DNA from: Rugalucina vietnamica
Taxonomy: Eukaryota > Mollusca > Bivalvia > Lucinida > Lucinidae
NCBI GenBank assembly: GCA_964017185.1
Contig: OZ024871.1
Coordinates: 26,574,488-26,638,487 of the forward strand
Direction of reading: 5' to 3'
Length of the DNA: 64,000 nt
Shown here: one piece after another, positions 1 to 11,743 of the stretch
How the letters are laid out: every line of letters starts with the position of its first letter
Position numbering within the stretch: position 1 is the first letter of the stretch
Position numbers and translations under genes: made by a program
The notes under the pieces: model-generated
The model's database searches: none
What the model saw: only the letters and a program-made list of their open reading frames with translations
Told to the model about the DNA's origin: nothing

Positions 1-163
1 CACTGAATTTTTAGAATTTTGAGTTTTATTTTAATTTGAAACATAAAGGAACATCACTTGGGTTTTATGTTATGGTTCTTAAATGTGTTAATGGATTTCA
101 CGACATACAGCTTAATTTCACGAATTGCAAATATCTTGAAAAGAGCATATTGCAGCAACATTA

Positions 164-441
164 CATTACGAAAACATGCCCATATGATGATATACAGTAA
201 TTTTTCAGGTCAAAAATCGATAATTTTCATAGGAAATTTTTTGATATTTTTCTTATTTTTGCTCAAAACATAGATTGTGGATACACGTTAGAACCGCCTC
301 GCCGAGGCGGTTCTAACGAGTACCCACAATCTATGTTTTGGAGCAAAAATAAGAAAAATAGGTAACCCCTGCATACCCCAGTTTTGCTATATAAAAGTGG
401 GGTATAAGGGGGTATACATTTCACGGACATATTTCCTGATG
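164..441 (+). mobile_element. Hairpin MITE family H, copy 1
   Basis: A 278-bp foldback element. Its ends are related inverted sequences (CATTACGAAAACATGCCC at left; a CATCAGGAAATATGTCCGTG-like end read from the right). The centre is a long near-perfect palindrome at about 249-360, with the core GAACCGCCTCG / CGAGGCGGTTC, flanked by copies of an ACATAGATTGTGG-type arm. A second hairpin follows on the right (CCCCAGTTTT...AAAAGTGGGG). There is no coding capacity. Nine copies lie in this window. The end boundaries are confirmed for the family by the copy at 33786, which is absent at the matching site near 9640. Confidence 0.8.
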
Positions 442-472
442 GTATAATTGAGCTTCATTAAGAGAACACTTA

Positions 473-750
473 CATCACGAAAACATGCCCATGCCATATA
501 CAGAGCAATTGTTGGTTGCAAAAATGAAAATTTTCAGCGGACTTTAATATTTTTCTTATTTTTTCTCAAAGCATAGATTGTTGGTACACGTTAGAACCGC
601 CTAGCCGAAGCAGTTCTGATGAGTACCCACAATCTATGTTTTGGAGCAAAAATATGAAAGAGCAATAGGTATACCACTGCATACTCTAGTTTTGCTATAT
701 AAAAGTGGGGTATAAGGGGGTATATATTTCAGGAACATGTTTTTCTTATG
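473..750 (+). mobile_element. Hairpin MITE family H, copy 2
   Basis: Same length (278 bp), orientation and structure as copy 1, from which it is separated by 31 bp. The central palindrome has decayed slightly (CGCCTAGCCGAAGCAG). The pair is repeated at the same place in block B, so both insertions predate the segmental duplication. Confidence 0.75.
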
Positions 751-1280
751 ATTTTGTCAAGAGAATAAATCGTTCTGTTATTGATTTAATAATTAATGCA
801 TGCGGCTAAATTTCATGTGACTGCTTGTATTCTGTTTCAGAAAATTATATATATATGTGTTGCCTCTAAATGGAGAGTCCATATTGACTATTTTCTGAAA
901 CCATAGTAATACAGTTTTAGCACAAGAATTTGGTAACATATGACCAAGTAAGGATGATGTATTAACGTCAGTTGTTCTTTTAAAAGCTTCAGCCTGTCGA
1001 AAACAACATCGGCATGTATTGATCAGCCACTTTCTTCAGATTTAATTACAATCGATATTTAATCTTTTAACTCAATTCTTGAAACCGTTCATGCTTTGAA
1101 GCTCTTAGAACATATGAACTTGGTTGCATGCCTGATCAATATGTATAAATGCCGGGTGTCTATGTTGGGATTTCAATTTGCTTGCGCCATTTTAGGCTCG
1201 CTGAGCCGAGGGCTCATAGGTGAGCTTATAGTTTACCCATGCTCTGGCGTCGGTCTTCATCGCCGTTGTCCACAATGTTC
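751..1280. other. Anonymous duplicated sequence, no gene seen
   Basis: Well conserved with 27546-28080. It contains only short ORFs without recognisable domains. The 81-codon ORF starting at 1096 has a related frame in block B, but the two copies diverge and no motif supports coding. Confidence 0.6.
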
Positions 1281-3690
1281 TAACATCTCCTCTGAAATCA
1301 ATTGGCCAGTCAAAACCAAACTTCATGTTAAGCATCCTTAGGAAGGGAAACCTTGCATTTGAATGGGGAAAAATGTTAAATGTCATTTGAAAGGAAAAAC
1401 TTGCAGGAAATGGGCAAATGGCCTAAAGAAATATGATTCTGAACAAAGTTGTACCCCACGGGTTGGTCTGCCCCCAACCCGGTGTAAAAAACGTATATTA
1501 CAGTAATATTTAAAGATCTTGTTCTCTGAAATCGCTCGACCAATCAAAGCCAAATTTTATAGGAAACATTTATAGGAATGGGGAAACAAATGAATTATCC
1601 AGGTCACATGTCCAAGATGGCTGCCATGCCCATATATGGTAAAAACCCTTCAAACATCTTCCTCTCTGAAACTGGTTGACCGATTTCAACGAAACTTGGC
1701 ATGAAAAGGTACAAGTAAGCAACGATCAGGAAGCATCAATGACTCAAGTACTACAATGTATACATAAATTATAACCCTGTCATGACCTTGACTTATTTTT
1801 AGCAAGGTCAACATAGGTCGCCTATGCAAATGAATGTGGAAAACTGTTAAAATGTTATGCAAAGGGTAAATCTTGCTTGAAATTGGCAAATGGACAAGAT
1901 ATTGATTATTCTGAAAAATAAATGGGACCAGGGTTTCAGCTGCCCCTTTACTGGGGCTATTTACCATAATATTCAAACGTTTTCATGGTATATTACAGCA
2001 GATCTCAGGTGAGCGTTTACAGTCCTCTGGTCTTCAAGAAGCCTCTGAATTGCTTCATTATTCTCGTTAAACCAGTCTTGATGTTAGCGAGATGGATGTG
2101 CTAAAGTAGTTGCAGCTGAAGAATGAACCTCTAAATGAACAACTTCCAGTTTCCTTCAAGGTCAACCGAACTGAGAGCTAAAATTGGTCTAGCCAGCCAT
2201 CAAAGAACTCACCTACACACACAATCAACCTAATAATCAAGAAATGCAGATGGTCTGTCTCATTCGTGAAATGGAAATGAAATGGTAAAAACTTTAAAAA
2301 TATTCTTTCGTGAACTGGTGGACCAAAACTTAGCGAAACTTGGTATGTCAGGGACTCTGGCGCATCATAATTTGTATAAATCATAGAATTGACATTTACC
2401 TATTTTACGGCAAGGTCAAATTTGGTCGAATAGGTGTTTCAATGGAAACCATTGTTCATTCGTGTGTTTTTTTTTCAAGAGGTTTTGTAGCCTCTTACCT
2501 GAAAGTAGATAGATACAGACAATTTATTGAGTTAATTGACCAAAACTTAGCGAAACTTGGTATGTCAGGGACTCTGGCGCATCATAATTTGTATAAATCA
2601 TAGAATTGACATTTACCTATTTTACGGCAAGGTCAAATTTGGTCGAATAGGTGTTTCAATGGAAACCATTGTTCATTCGTGTTTTTTTTTTCAAGAGGTT
2701 TTGTAGCCTCTTACCTGAAAGTAGATAGATACAGACAATTTATTGAGTTAATGAAGCTATGTGAGTATTCAAAGTCAAGGTCATATCTTGAGCTTAGCCA
2801 AAGGCCATTTACATATTGAATTTAAAACTTAAATTTCTCAGAAACAACTTGGCCAATCAAAGCCAAACTTAATGCGTGGAGCATTAGGAGGTAGAAACAA
2901 AAGTTTGTATAAACGGTCCAGGTCACATGAACAATATGGCCGCCATCTCCATATTCAATAAAAAAATACTTCAAAAATCTTCTTCTTTTGAACCAAAGGA
3001 CCGATTGCAACTAAACTTTGCATTTATTATCAGGGACTCTGACCCATCATAGTTTGTATTAATCATGACCTTGGGTTGACTTAGACCTGTTTTACGGCAA
3101 GGGTCAAATTTGGTCTAATGGGGTTTTAATGGGAAAAAAAAGTAAAAACATTGTTGTTGTTTTGTTCAGGAAGATTTGTAACCTGTGAGCGAAAAAAGGT
3201 AGATACAGACAACTTGCTGAGTTTATTAAGTTTTGTGAGTATTCAATGTCAAGTTCAGTATTTGACCTTGGTCGAAGGCCATTAATAAATAAAATTTAAA
3301 CCTTAATTTTCTCAGAAACCACTTGACCAATGAAAACCAAACTTCACGTGGATCATTTTAGGAAGGGAGAAACAAGTTTATATAAATAATTTAGGTTACA
3401 TGACTGAGATGGCTGCCATGCCTATATATGGTGAAAACCTTAAAAAATCTGATTTCTATGAAACTTTGTATGTAGCATTGGGGACTCTGGCCTACCATAG
3501 TTTATAAAAATAATGACATTGGGTTGACCTTGACCTATTTCACGGCATCGTCAAATTTGGCCACATAGGCATTTTAACTTACAAAAGTGAAGACATGCTT
3601 CTTCAAAATGTTTCGTAGCTTGTGACCAAAGTAGGTAGATACAGACAACTGAAAGAGTTTATGAAATTAACTATGTTAACCGCGTCGCGG
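1280..3690 (+). repeat. Degenerate tandem repeat, period about 455 bp
   Basis: Recurring anchors such as 'gaaacttggcatg', 'cagggactctggcc', 'catgaccttgggttgacc' and 'gatggctgccatg' return with about 455-bp spacing (for example near 2556, 3012 and 3464). At 2330-2725 there is an additional local duplication of about 220 bp. The same array is in block B (about 29125-31100), where anchors at 29769 and 30230 give the same period. No ORF of interest. This is old satellite-like DNA. Confidence 0.7.
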
Positions 3691-4002
3691 CTCTAATGTT
3701 GAAGTGTGTTTTATATCAGACTTTAACTCTGCGAAGACTTGTTGATTGCAGAATTCATGCAATTTGTGATCTCGATAGCTCCTGGGAGGTTGATTGTAAC
3801 AAAACTAATTCTGTTGAGTCAATAAATCTTGAAGAAGATAAAAGAGGGTCGCAAGGGACATAAATTCTGAACTAATTATGCCAATCTTTCGAAAAAAGTA
3901 TTTGTTATATATTATTATTATTATTATTATTTACATTATTATTATTAATATTATTACTTAATTCTGAAATAATTATGTCACTCATTTAGAATAAAGTCTT
4001 CA

Positions 4003-4056
<54 letters not shown>

Positions 4057-4695
4057 CAAAATAGAAATGTTGAGAACACTCTCGATTGACAGCTGTCCGT
4101 GGGTTGAAACTGAATTGAAACATTATTTAGAGAAATGTAGAACAGTATGGCACATGGATGTCATGTTGAATTAGGAATGTTTCCTTTTTATTAAAACCCT
4201 CACTTGAAGATAATTACATGTAGCACGGTGATGTCACTGTCAGTAGCGGATACTGTTTCATGCAATTGCCCTAAAAGTGTCCCCATAGCTCTTTATAATG
4301 CACTTTATACTATGTATTTTATCCTGACATCAGCGGCGATATTCTAAGAACACATTTGATGTTGTTAACAATTTCATTGTGGCTTTCATCGAAAGCTCAA
4401 TATAGGGTCGATGATGAGAATTTTATTGTACTGATAAATGGCAACGTGTAGGTTATTGAAAAGCATGAATGGTTACAGAAATTCTGATACTATAAATGCA
4501 TAATTTTCACAATTCATTTCCGAAGCAATTTTGCTTTTGATCTTTGAATAACTGCATAAACTAAACAGTGGCAAATATGCAGTTTCTTGCATATAAAACA
4601 CCCATGAGAATTTAATAATAAGCATATAGATCTTAGCGCAACAAAATGAGAATGCGTCAACAAAGGAGTGAAAGGTCGTGAAAAGGCTGACCTGT
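3691..4695. repeat. Anonymous duplicated sequence with (ATT)n microsatellites
   Basis: (ATT/TTA)n tracts lie at about 3910-3957 and 4003-4054. The flanks match 31300-32465, where the microsatellite is instead an (ATC)n tract at 31516-31548. No coding evidence. Confidence 0.75.
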
Positions 4696-4696
4696 A

Positions 4697-4917
4697 CCTG
4701 GACCCGAGGTTATAAAACTTTGTTCATGCTCAACTAAGCTGAGCATGGCATTTCATTTCCTCATTACTATCACAAAAGCTTGTAATTTATCCTGCTTATA
4801 AATGTTAAACATTTAATGCCACCAATTGTTGGCATTTTAACATTTATTAGCAGGATAAATTTTAGTCTCAGCTGAGATGAGCATGAAAAAAAAACGTTTT
4901 ATAACCTCGGGGCCAGG
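4697..4917. mobile_element. Foldback MITE with CCTGG...CCAGG ends
   Basis: Terminal inverted repeats start at CCTGGACCCGAGGTTATAAA on the left, with the complement of CCTGGCCCCGAGGTTATAAA on the right, and extend with TTCATGCTCA. A second nested inverted repeat (ATCCTGCTTATAAATGTTAA / TTAACATTTATTAGCAGGAT) fills the centre, so almost the whole 221 bp can fold back. The block B copy near 32471 reads straight through (ctgtacccggtcttgg), giving an unoccupied site. No coding capacity. Confidence 0.8.
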
Positions 4918-5032
4918 TCTTGGAATATACTGTGCAAAATAAATTTAGCAATTTTTAATGTTTCATATATTTTTGATCACCTTAGAGCAATTTGGACATT
5001 TCTTCAATTTAACTGACAAGAACAGTGCCTTA

Positions 5033-6873
5033 AGGGGTGCTCACACCACAACGTATAGCGCAAACGTATGCCGACGTATGAGATATTTTGTCCATACGTT
5101 GGTGTACGTTGCATACGTTCGGCATAAGTTTTGTATAAGTTAGGGGTACGCTACAATACGCTGGCATACGTTGTCGTACGTCGTGTACGCCCAAAAATTT
5201 TGTGCATGCACAAAATTTCCAACGTATGCCGACGTACTGATAATACGTTACTCATAAGTTAGGTGTACGCAACAAATACGTTATGCATAAGTTCATGAAC
5301 GTTACCTGTAAGTAACTCATACGTTTGCATACGTTGTCGTACGCCAAAGCTCACCTGGATTTTTGTTAAGCGTATGAGAAGCGTGTGCATAACGCATTAC
5401 CAACGTACGAGCAGCGTGCTCAGAACCTATGCAGCGTATGTTAAACGTGCGAAGAACGTACTCAGCGTATGCACAACTTACGCGTAGCGCATTGGTCAGG
5501 TTCGGGATTTTATGCACAAAATGGCAGGAATTAGGGACTGTGTTCATGATTAAATAGCCACACGGAAGCATATACTCGGCCAACAACAAACTGCACAATT
5601 GGGTGTCTGGCTAAATTGTATTCCCTGTTATATTATCGCTTGTCCAGAGAATATTTTTTGTGAGAACTGGATGCCGTCAAAGCTCATATTCGATGACCCT
5701 TTATAAAATTGTCGACATATAAAGTGTCAAAAAATGTTGAACATTAAAGTCACCTTTTCAAAATATGCTTATTACCAAATCGGATATCAAAGGTAATTGA
5801 AAATTAAGCAGGTATATTCCACAATATGCTGGTTATTTTCAGTATATCGAATGATTACATTTTGTAGACACAAAAAGTTGTTGAGAAATTGTTATGGGAG
5901 ACTTCTTTAGGTGTGATAAGTGTTAAGATTGAAACAGAAACAACGCGAATCTTAAAAACGTTACCCATCATTATATATGTTTTTACTGATTTCATTAGGA
6001 TTAGCAAAACGTTGAGATAGAATGTTTTTTACATGTACATGTATTTGTTGATTCTATTTGCCATTGATTTGTACTGTATTGTATGTTTTGTTTGTATTTC
6101 ATGTGTGTACTCATGGACCTTATGGTCTATTGTATCTGGAATAAATTTCTATGTTTATACTAGGTCTACTCAAGTAAAACAATAATACTAGCAGTGTCAA
6201 TTTGTTTGTTTCGATTTTGGTATGCATGTAAGCTTAGTCACTAAAATACATGTATCGAATACGATGATCTAAGTATAGTTTATGTGTTAGATTATGCAAG
6301 TTTTCAACTCCAGTCAATTATTTGTCATTATTGATGATTTTGTCACTTTTGTTAAGTGACCCATAAACTCAGTTCTACCTATTTAGGAAATGATGCTTCT
6401 GAGAAACGATATAAGAAATCCACAAAATGCTCCCGAAGCATCAGGTGTGTGGATTACTTTGGTCATTTTAATTTCCTTTTATTTATTTATTTATTTATTT
6501 TCATTTTACTGGATATATGTTTGACTCCCTTTTTTTTGAAGAACGCCAAGTTCGTTAGAAGCACGCTGTGCATACGTTTGCAATACGTCAGACGTACGTT
6601 GTACATACGCTCCTTATAAGTCACTAACGCTTGGCGTACGCTGTCATACGCTGATATAAGTCATGACAAGCCAGGGATACGTAAAGAATAAGCTACTCAT
6701 ACGTTAGACATACGTTCCGTGCGCTAAGCATACGCTTTGTATACGTTCAGAGAGAGCATTTTCCGGATTTTTAGCATAGAATGAACAGCGTATGACAACG
6801 TACAACAACGTACTGTATGTTTTTTCATACGTTGCTCATACGTTGGCTAATACGTTGTGGTCTGAGCGGGCCT
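5033..6873. mobile_element. Large TACG-rich foldback element
   Basis: The ends are similar in inverted orientation: GTGCTCACACCACAACGTAT at the left, and the complement of a CGCTCAGACCACAACGTAT-like end at the right. Each end carries about 350-480 bp dense in short ACGTA/TACGT motifs on both strands (5050-5500 and 6550-6860), separated by about 1 kb of ordinary AT-rich DNA. No transposase was seen, so it is non-autonomous if mobile. The target duplication is not clear. This region is absent at the corresponding place in block B (near 32485). Confidence 0.65.
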
Positions 6874-7282
6874 ATGATATGTGAATTTAAAAACGCCCTC
6901 CTTTAAAGAGGCTTCTGGAATAACTTAAAAAATACAGAAAAAGTGTGAATGCAAAATTCTCAACCAATGAACACAATGCAAACAGCTGACTTTTGTTAAG
7001 TCCATTAGGCCCATTGTTTTAACCCCTTCTTATTATGTGACAAGTGAGATTGGGCCTTTTCAGTACAAACTTTACCTGCCAAAAGGACGTCAACGCGCCG
7101 TCAAGTGGTCGAAATTGCCTTAATTTCGGGTTACTTTGATTTCATTGATTTACATTTAAACAACGCAAGACAAACAAAGCATAATGTAGCCAATACCGTG
7201 GTCAGTAACACTTGAAAGCGTCAGAGCCATAACGCGTCATTGTAGTGAGATAACGCTGACGTAAAGCTCATTATTTAAGTTC
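6874..7282. other. Anonymous sequence
   Basis: About 400 bases between the foldback element and a tandem duplication. No ORF, RNA gene or repeat that I recognise. Confidence 0.5.
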
Positions 7283-8071
7283 ACGTATGAAGCCAAGATA
7301 AGGAATTTTGCAAATTCTCTTTATTTTAACATTTTGGTATGCATCAGACATTTAAACTCATTGCCGATTTTTGGGAAATTCCAATTAGAAACGTCACTGT
7401 AAGGGGATAATGGAGGTGCAAAAGAAAAAAAACGTCGAATTAAAAAACTTACCATCTTTATTTCTGGGCGATAAAATTTTGTTTCCAAACATTTTAAATG
7501 TTTTTCTTTGTTTTGATGACTAAACAGTCGCATAAGCATGATTTTGATTTCCCGCTTTAAGCAGACCTACAAGTTTTGACCATGTGTCTTAAATTGTAAC
7601 GTCATGTCAGTGCATCCGTAAGGTTTGATTTTTTTCGAAATTTTTCGCTTGCAAGTTCTTGCCAAAAGGTTACCACTTACGCCCATATTCCAAAATATGA
7701 CTTTTATTCATTATGTGTAGAGACTGGCGAATGTTACGAAAATTGCTAAATTTGGTATATAGTATATATGTTCAATTATCCTGGGCCAAGGTCACCATTT
7801 ATATGGGAAATAACTATTTGTCTCAAAATAAAAGCATGACATTCAGTTTTGAACCCCAGTATTTTTAACACGAGATATTAAACCAAACCCTGTCTCTGTA
7901 TGACATAAGTCGTATGTGGATCGATCAACCGTAGAACAGCAGCAGCAGCAACAACAACAACATTACCACCAATCTGTGGAGAATCGTATGATGCCATCTC
8001 TTATTTTATGTTGATTTATTTTGAAACATTTGCAATCGATTTCAAGAGCCGATCTGCGTTACCCCTTATTA
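7283..8071 (+). repeat. Local direct duplication, unit 1
   Basis: Matches 8425-9130 at an offset of about 1142 (about 1059 at the right end, because unit 2 lacks some 80 bases corresponding to about 7680-7770). It contains a short (CAG)n(CAA)n tract near 7937-7962. Part of the same unit appears once in block B (32490-32600 joined to 33310-33500). Minus-strand ORFs in both units look like chance frames. Confidence 0.75.
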
Positions 8072-8424
8072 GACATTTCCAACTTAATCCGATATTGATA
8101 TGGGAGTTTGAAATGGTAGTTCGGATAATTTATTTGAGGGATATTGTCAAGGACTACATGTAAGCTAATAGGTGAAGACATTGTATACAAACACGTCCAT
8201 GTATATACACGGGATCTAACGGTAAATCGCTTATTGATGCGCCGTGCTGTCTTATACCCCCATTCTACTGGACGGCGTTTCCACTACGTTCATGGCGTTC
8301 TTAAAAACTTGTGAAATGCCGTAAAAAGCGCCGTCCTTTTAAAAAATAGGATTTTCACGCTTTTAGTACGCTTAATTCTAGTACGATTCGACTACGTTCT
8401 AGCTACGCTACTACAGCGCTTCTA
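8072..8424. repeat. Spacer with TACG-rich repeat fragment
   Basis: 8225-8424 is dense in CTACG/TACGTT motifs like the ends of the elements at 5033-6873 and 58757-60146. It is probably a fragment of a related foldback element. Confidence 0.45.
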
Positions 8425-9130
8425 CGTTACGAAGCCAATATAAGGATTTTTGCAAATTCTCTTTATTTTAACATTTCGGTATGCATCAGATATTTAAACT
8501 CATTGCCGTTTTTTGGGAAATTCCAATTAGAAACCTCACTGTAAGGGGATAATGGAGGAGCAAAAGAAAAAAAAAACGTCGAATTAAAAAAAACCTTACC
8601 ATCTTTATTTCTGGGCGATAAAAGTTTGTTTCCAAACGTTTTAAATGTTTTTCTTTGTTTTGATGACTAAACAGTCGCATAAGCATGATTTTGATTTCCC
8701 ACTTTAAGCAGACCTGCAAGTTTTGACCATGTGTCTTAAATTGTAACGTCATGTCAGTGCATCTGTAAGGTTTGTTTTTTTCCCGAAATTTTTTGCTTGC
8801 AAGTTCTTGCCGAAAGGTTACCACTTATATATGTTCAATTATCCTGGGCCAAGGTCACCATTTATGTAGGACAGAATTATTTGTCTCAAAATAAAAGCAT
8901 GACATTCAGTTTGAACCCCAGTATTTTTATCACGAAATATTAAACCAAACCCTGTTTTTGTATGACCGAAGTCGTATGTGGATCGATCAACCGCAGAACA
9001 GCAGCAGCAACAACAACAACATCACCACCAATCTGTGGGGAATCGTATGATGCCATTTCTTATTTTAAGTTGATTTATTTTGAAACATTTACAAGCGATT
9101 TCAAGAGCTGATCTGCGTTACCCCTTATTA
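8425..9130 (+). repeat. Local direct duplication, unit 2
   Basis: Second copy of 7283-8071. It is shorter because of an internal deletion between 'ccactta' and 'tatatatgttcaatta'. It again carries the (CAG)n(CAA)n tract, near 9000-9021. Confidence 0.75.
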
Positions 9131-9152
9131 ATTAGGGTATTCAGAAATAATT

Positions 9153-9386
9153 GAACCGCTTCATGGGAAAACCAACAATCTGCATAGGCGAAAACAAAGG
9201 CACAGATCAGCTTCGCGGTAACCGCGAAGCTGATCAGCGCCTTTGTTTTCGCTACTCGGATAGTACAATTCCTCCTCTCCTTAACTCCAAAATTTCAAGC
9301 TTCTAGCTCTTTTCTGTGACTGTACAGGACGGTTTGTGTCGGACCTGTTCGGAAACCACATTGTTGGTTTTCCCACGAGGGAGCTC
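9153..9386. mobile_element. MITE family M (GAGCCGC ends), copy 1
   Basis: A 234-bp element. The left end GAACCGCTTCATGGGAAAAC and the right end are inverted repeats, and an internal hairpin GATCAGCTTCGCGG / CCGCGAAGCTGATC sits off-centre. Family relatives lie at 32151, 39198, 41265 and 47618. The corresponding block B site (about 33502-33516, cagaattacgtatcgg) is unoccupied, which shows the insertion postdates the duplication. Confidence 0.8.
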
Positions 9387-9395
9387 ATATGTATC

Positions 9396-9734
9396 GGTGT
9401 CAACCGTCTCTGTTATCATTTGTGTCTTCTCGCCAGGCTTAATGATAGGTATTATAACTTAAGATGAGACTTTAAGGTTTCAGCAAAATCGATAGAGTTG
9501 AGTAAATTCTTTGGAAATCTAGAAAAGTTCGCGGTGGCAAAATAAAGACCCTTCAAGACAAGGAAAGAAAGAGTATACATGCCATGTAATTGCAAAAAGA
9601 AAACCTTTTTAAAAAGTATTATGATGCTTGGAGAAATGCCGCATTTTCGTAAAGCTATATCCACGTTCTCCAGTGTATCAGCTATTTTTTGTGAAATAGC
9701 TTAAATGAATTACCTGTTAAATTTTCTGTTTGTG
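9396..9734. other. Duplicated anonymous sequence with a paralogous minus-strand ORF
   Basis: Matches 33510-34130 after removal of the hairpin element there. The minus-strand frame 9664-9452 (70 codons) and the block B frame 33749-33525 (74 codons) share a stretch like LVLKG..ATANFSR.P.NLLN and IDFAET.KSHL. I cannot assign a family. Shared nucleotide ancestry alone could explain the resemblance. Confidence 0.35.
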
Positions 9735-10140
9735 TCAATGAAGGCCAATACAAACTTCCTACGATGTATTGGTTACCTAAGCTTCACAAAAGACCATACA
9801 AAGATTTATTGCTAATTCTAGTTCTTGTACTACCAATGAACTTTCTAAATTATTAACCTCCTGTTGTACTGCTATCAAATCTCGTCTCATGCGATACTGT
9901 GAGACGGTGTATGAAACTTCAAATAAAAATTGGTTTTGGTCAATAAAAAATTCTGGCGAGGTGCTCAGTAAATTGAAGTGTAGAGGGTTCCGTGCGACGA
10001 GCTTGTCCACATACGATTTTTCTACTCTGTATACCACATTGCCACATCTGATTAAGGAAAAATTACTCGAATTGATAGAGTGGACATTCAAAAGAGCATT
10101 AAAAAACTATGGCTCACTTTATTTGGCCTGTAATGAAAGA

Positions 10141-10432
10141 AAAAAGGTACAAGTAGGCAAAGATCAAGAAAAGGCGCAATCAGAAAAAGATTCCCACTCC
10201 AAAAACCGAGGTGAGAAAAAACCAAACTAACAATCAGGTACTTATACCATGAAAACATTTCGTAAGCCGAATGAGCAGCTATTTTCCCAATAGGTGGCCA
10301 CTCAGTTACCTTAACTTAACTAAAAATATGAAAACATACAAAAGGCGCCAACAGCACAAAAATATTTTAAACACCAAGACATAAAACAAAAAGAACCACC
10401 ACAGAAGTATCGACTTGGAACGATCAGTAACA
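10141..10432 (-). mobile_element. Inverted Penelope-like 3' UTR fragment inside the RT gene
   Basis: Begins AAAAAGGTACAAGTAGGCAA, the complement of the element's 3' terminus, and runs back to the 'cgatcagtaac' part of the UTR hairpin. Coding for the host copy stops at ...YLACNERK and resumes at about 10440 with FF.SSDQSRYTLWSCQ, so the insertion point falls inside the open frame. Confidence 0.8.
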
Positions 10433-11634
10433 CACATCATTTTTCATTTCCTCTGACCAAAGTCGATATACACTTTGGTCATGTCAGAATGTATGCGATG
10501 CCTTATCCTATCTCCTGGATAATATTTATATTAGATTTGGGACCAGGTTATACAGGCAAATTGTTGGAATCCCGATGGGTACCAATTGTGCCCCTCTCGT
10601 AGCTGATATATTTTTATACTGCTGCGAAAGAGACCATGGATTCTCTTAACCATGACAATCAAGCTGATGTTATCGAGGCCTTTAATTCGATTCTTAGGTA
10701 CCTCGATGACCTTTTGAACATTGACAATCCTTATTTTGAAGGCATGGTCAAACAAATTTATCCCCCTGAACTACAGTTGAATAAAGCAAACAACACAGAT
10801 ACCGAAGTCCCATTTTTAGACTTACATCTTTCTATTGCAAATGGATTCGTTTCTCCTAAAATTTATGATAAACGTGATGACTTTGATTTTGATATAGTAA
10901 ACTTTCCGTTTTTGGATGGTGACGTTCCTCGCCGTGCTTCTTATGGCGTATACATTTCACAACTTATTAGGTTTGCTGGAGTCTGCAATCATGTTGCGGA
11001 CTTCAATGCACGAAATAAATGTTTAACAGCCAAACTTCTTCAGCAGGGCTATAGGTATCATAAACTTCGAAAAACCTTTTCTAAATTTTATCGCAGACAC
11101 TATGAACTGATTTCCAAATTTAATGTTGGGCTAAAGACCCTTTCACGTGAGGGTCTTTCGGAACCAGAATTTTATGGTGACTTGGTTTACAAATTTAAGA
11201 AACTTATTGGAAGGAATGATTTTTCTTTTGAATTCAGAAAAATCATTACGCGTTACAGACGTATAGGATATAACTTAGATGTTATGAGACAGACTGCATG
11301 CTTAGTTTTTAACCCAATCACGGTTGATAACTATGCTGCCTTCTTTAATTCCACGCCGGTGGGTCGGGCGTCAGACTCTATGATGGCCCCGACATAAAGC
11401 TATTCATTTCAGTTGGTTGGGGCCGGAGCTTCTTGTCTGGTGGTTTTCTTTTGCTCCGGAGTTAGTAAGTTATTGGGCGCCCAGGGATCGCCATCGTCTG
11501 GCAGCTTACTCATTCTGTGAGTCCTCGGTTTTTCATTCATCATGGAATTTATCATGATTTATTTGTTTGTCCATGATGATTCATTGACTAGTTAGAGATT
11601 CACTACGAGGATCGAACACCTAACTAAATGTTAT

Positions 11635-11743
11635 GAACCACTGCAGAAGCTGAGGGTGAGGTTAGGATCCTGTAAAACCGGTTTAAGCCCGCCAGTAATT
11701 TTATATTACTGATCGTTCCAAGGCGACACTTCTGTTGTGGTTC
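11635..11743 (+). ncRNA. Structured RNA domain in Penelope-like 3' UTR (copy 1)
   Basis: A 109-nt module closed by GAACCAC..CAGAAG pairing with CTTCTG..GTGGTTC. Inside it a CGCC/GGCG helix encloses the hairpin AGTAAT-loop-ATTACT. Two self-complementary hexa/octamers (GGATCC, AACCGGTT) lie in the unpaired part. Other family copies keep the pairing with changed bases (AGTAAC/GTTACT; AGTTAT/ATAACT), which supports an RNA fold. The function is unknown; 3' recognition by the element's own reverse transcriptase is one possibility. Confidence 0.6.

Noticed and set aside
235-370. Regularly recurring palindromes that might suggest a CRISPR-like array
   Set aside because: Copies are dispersed, in both orientations, with whole ~280-bp elements around them and a proven empty site; they are foldback transposons.
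590-640. Hammerhead ribozyme (CTGATGAG in hairpin copy 2)
   Set aside because: The word arises from a mutation of GTTCTAACGAG found in the other copies, and no GAAA core or flanking stems fit.
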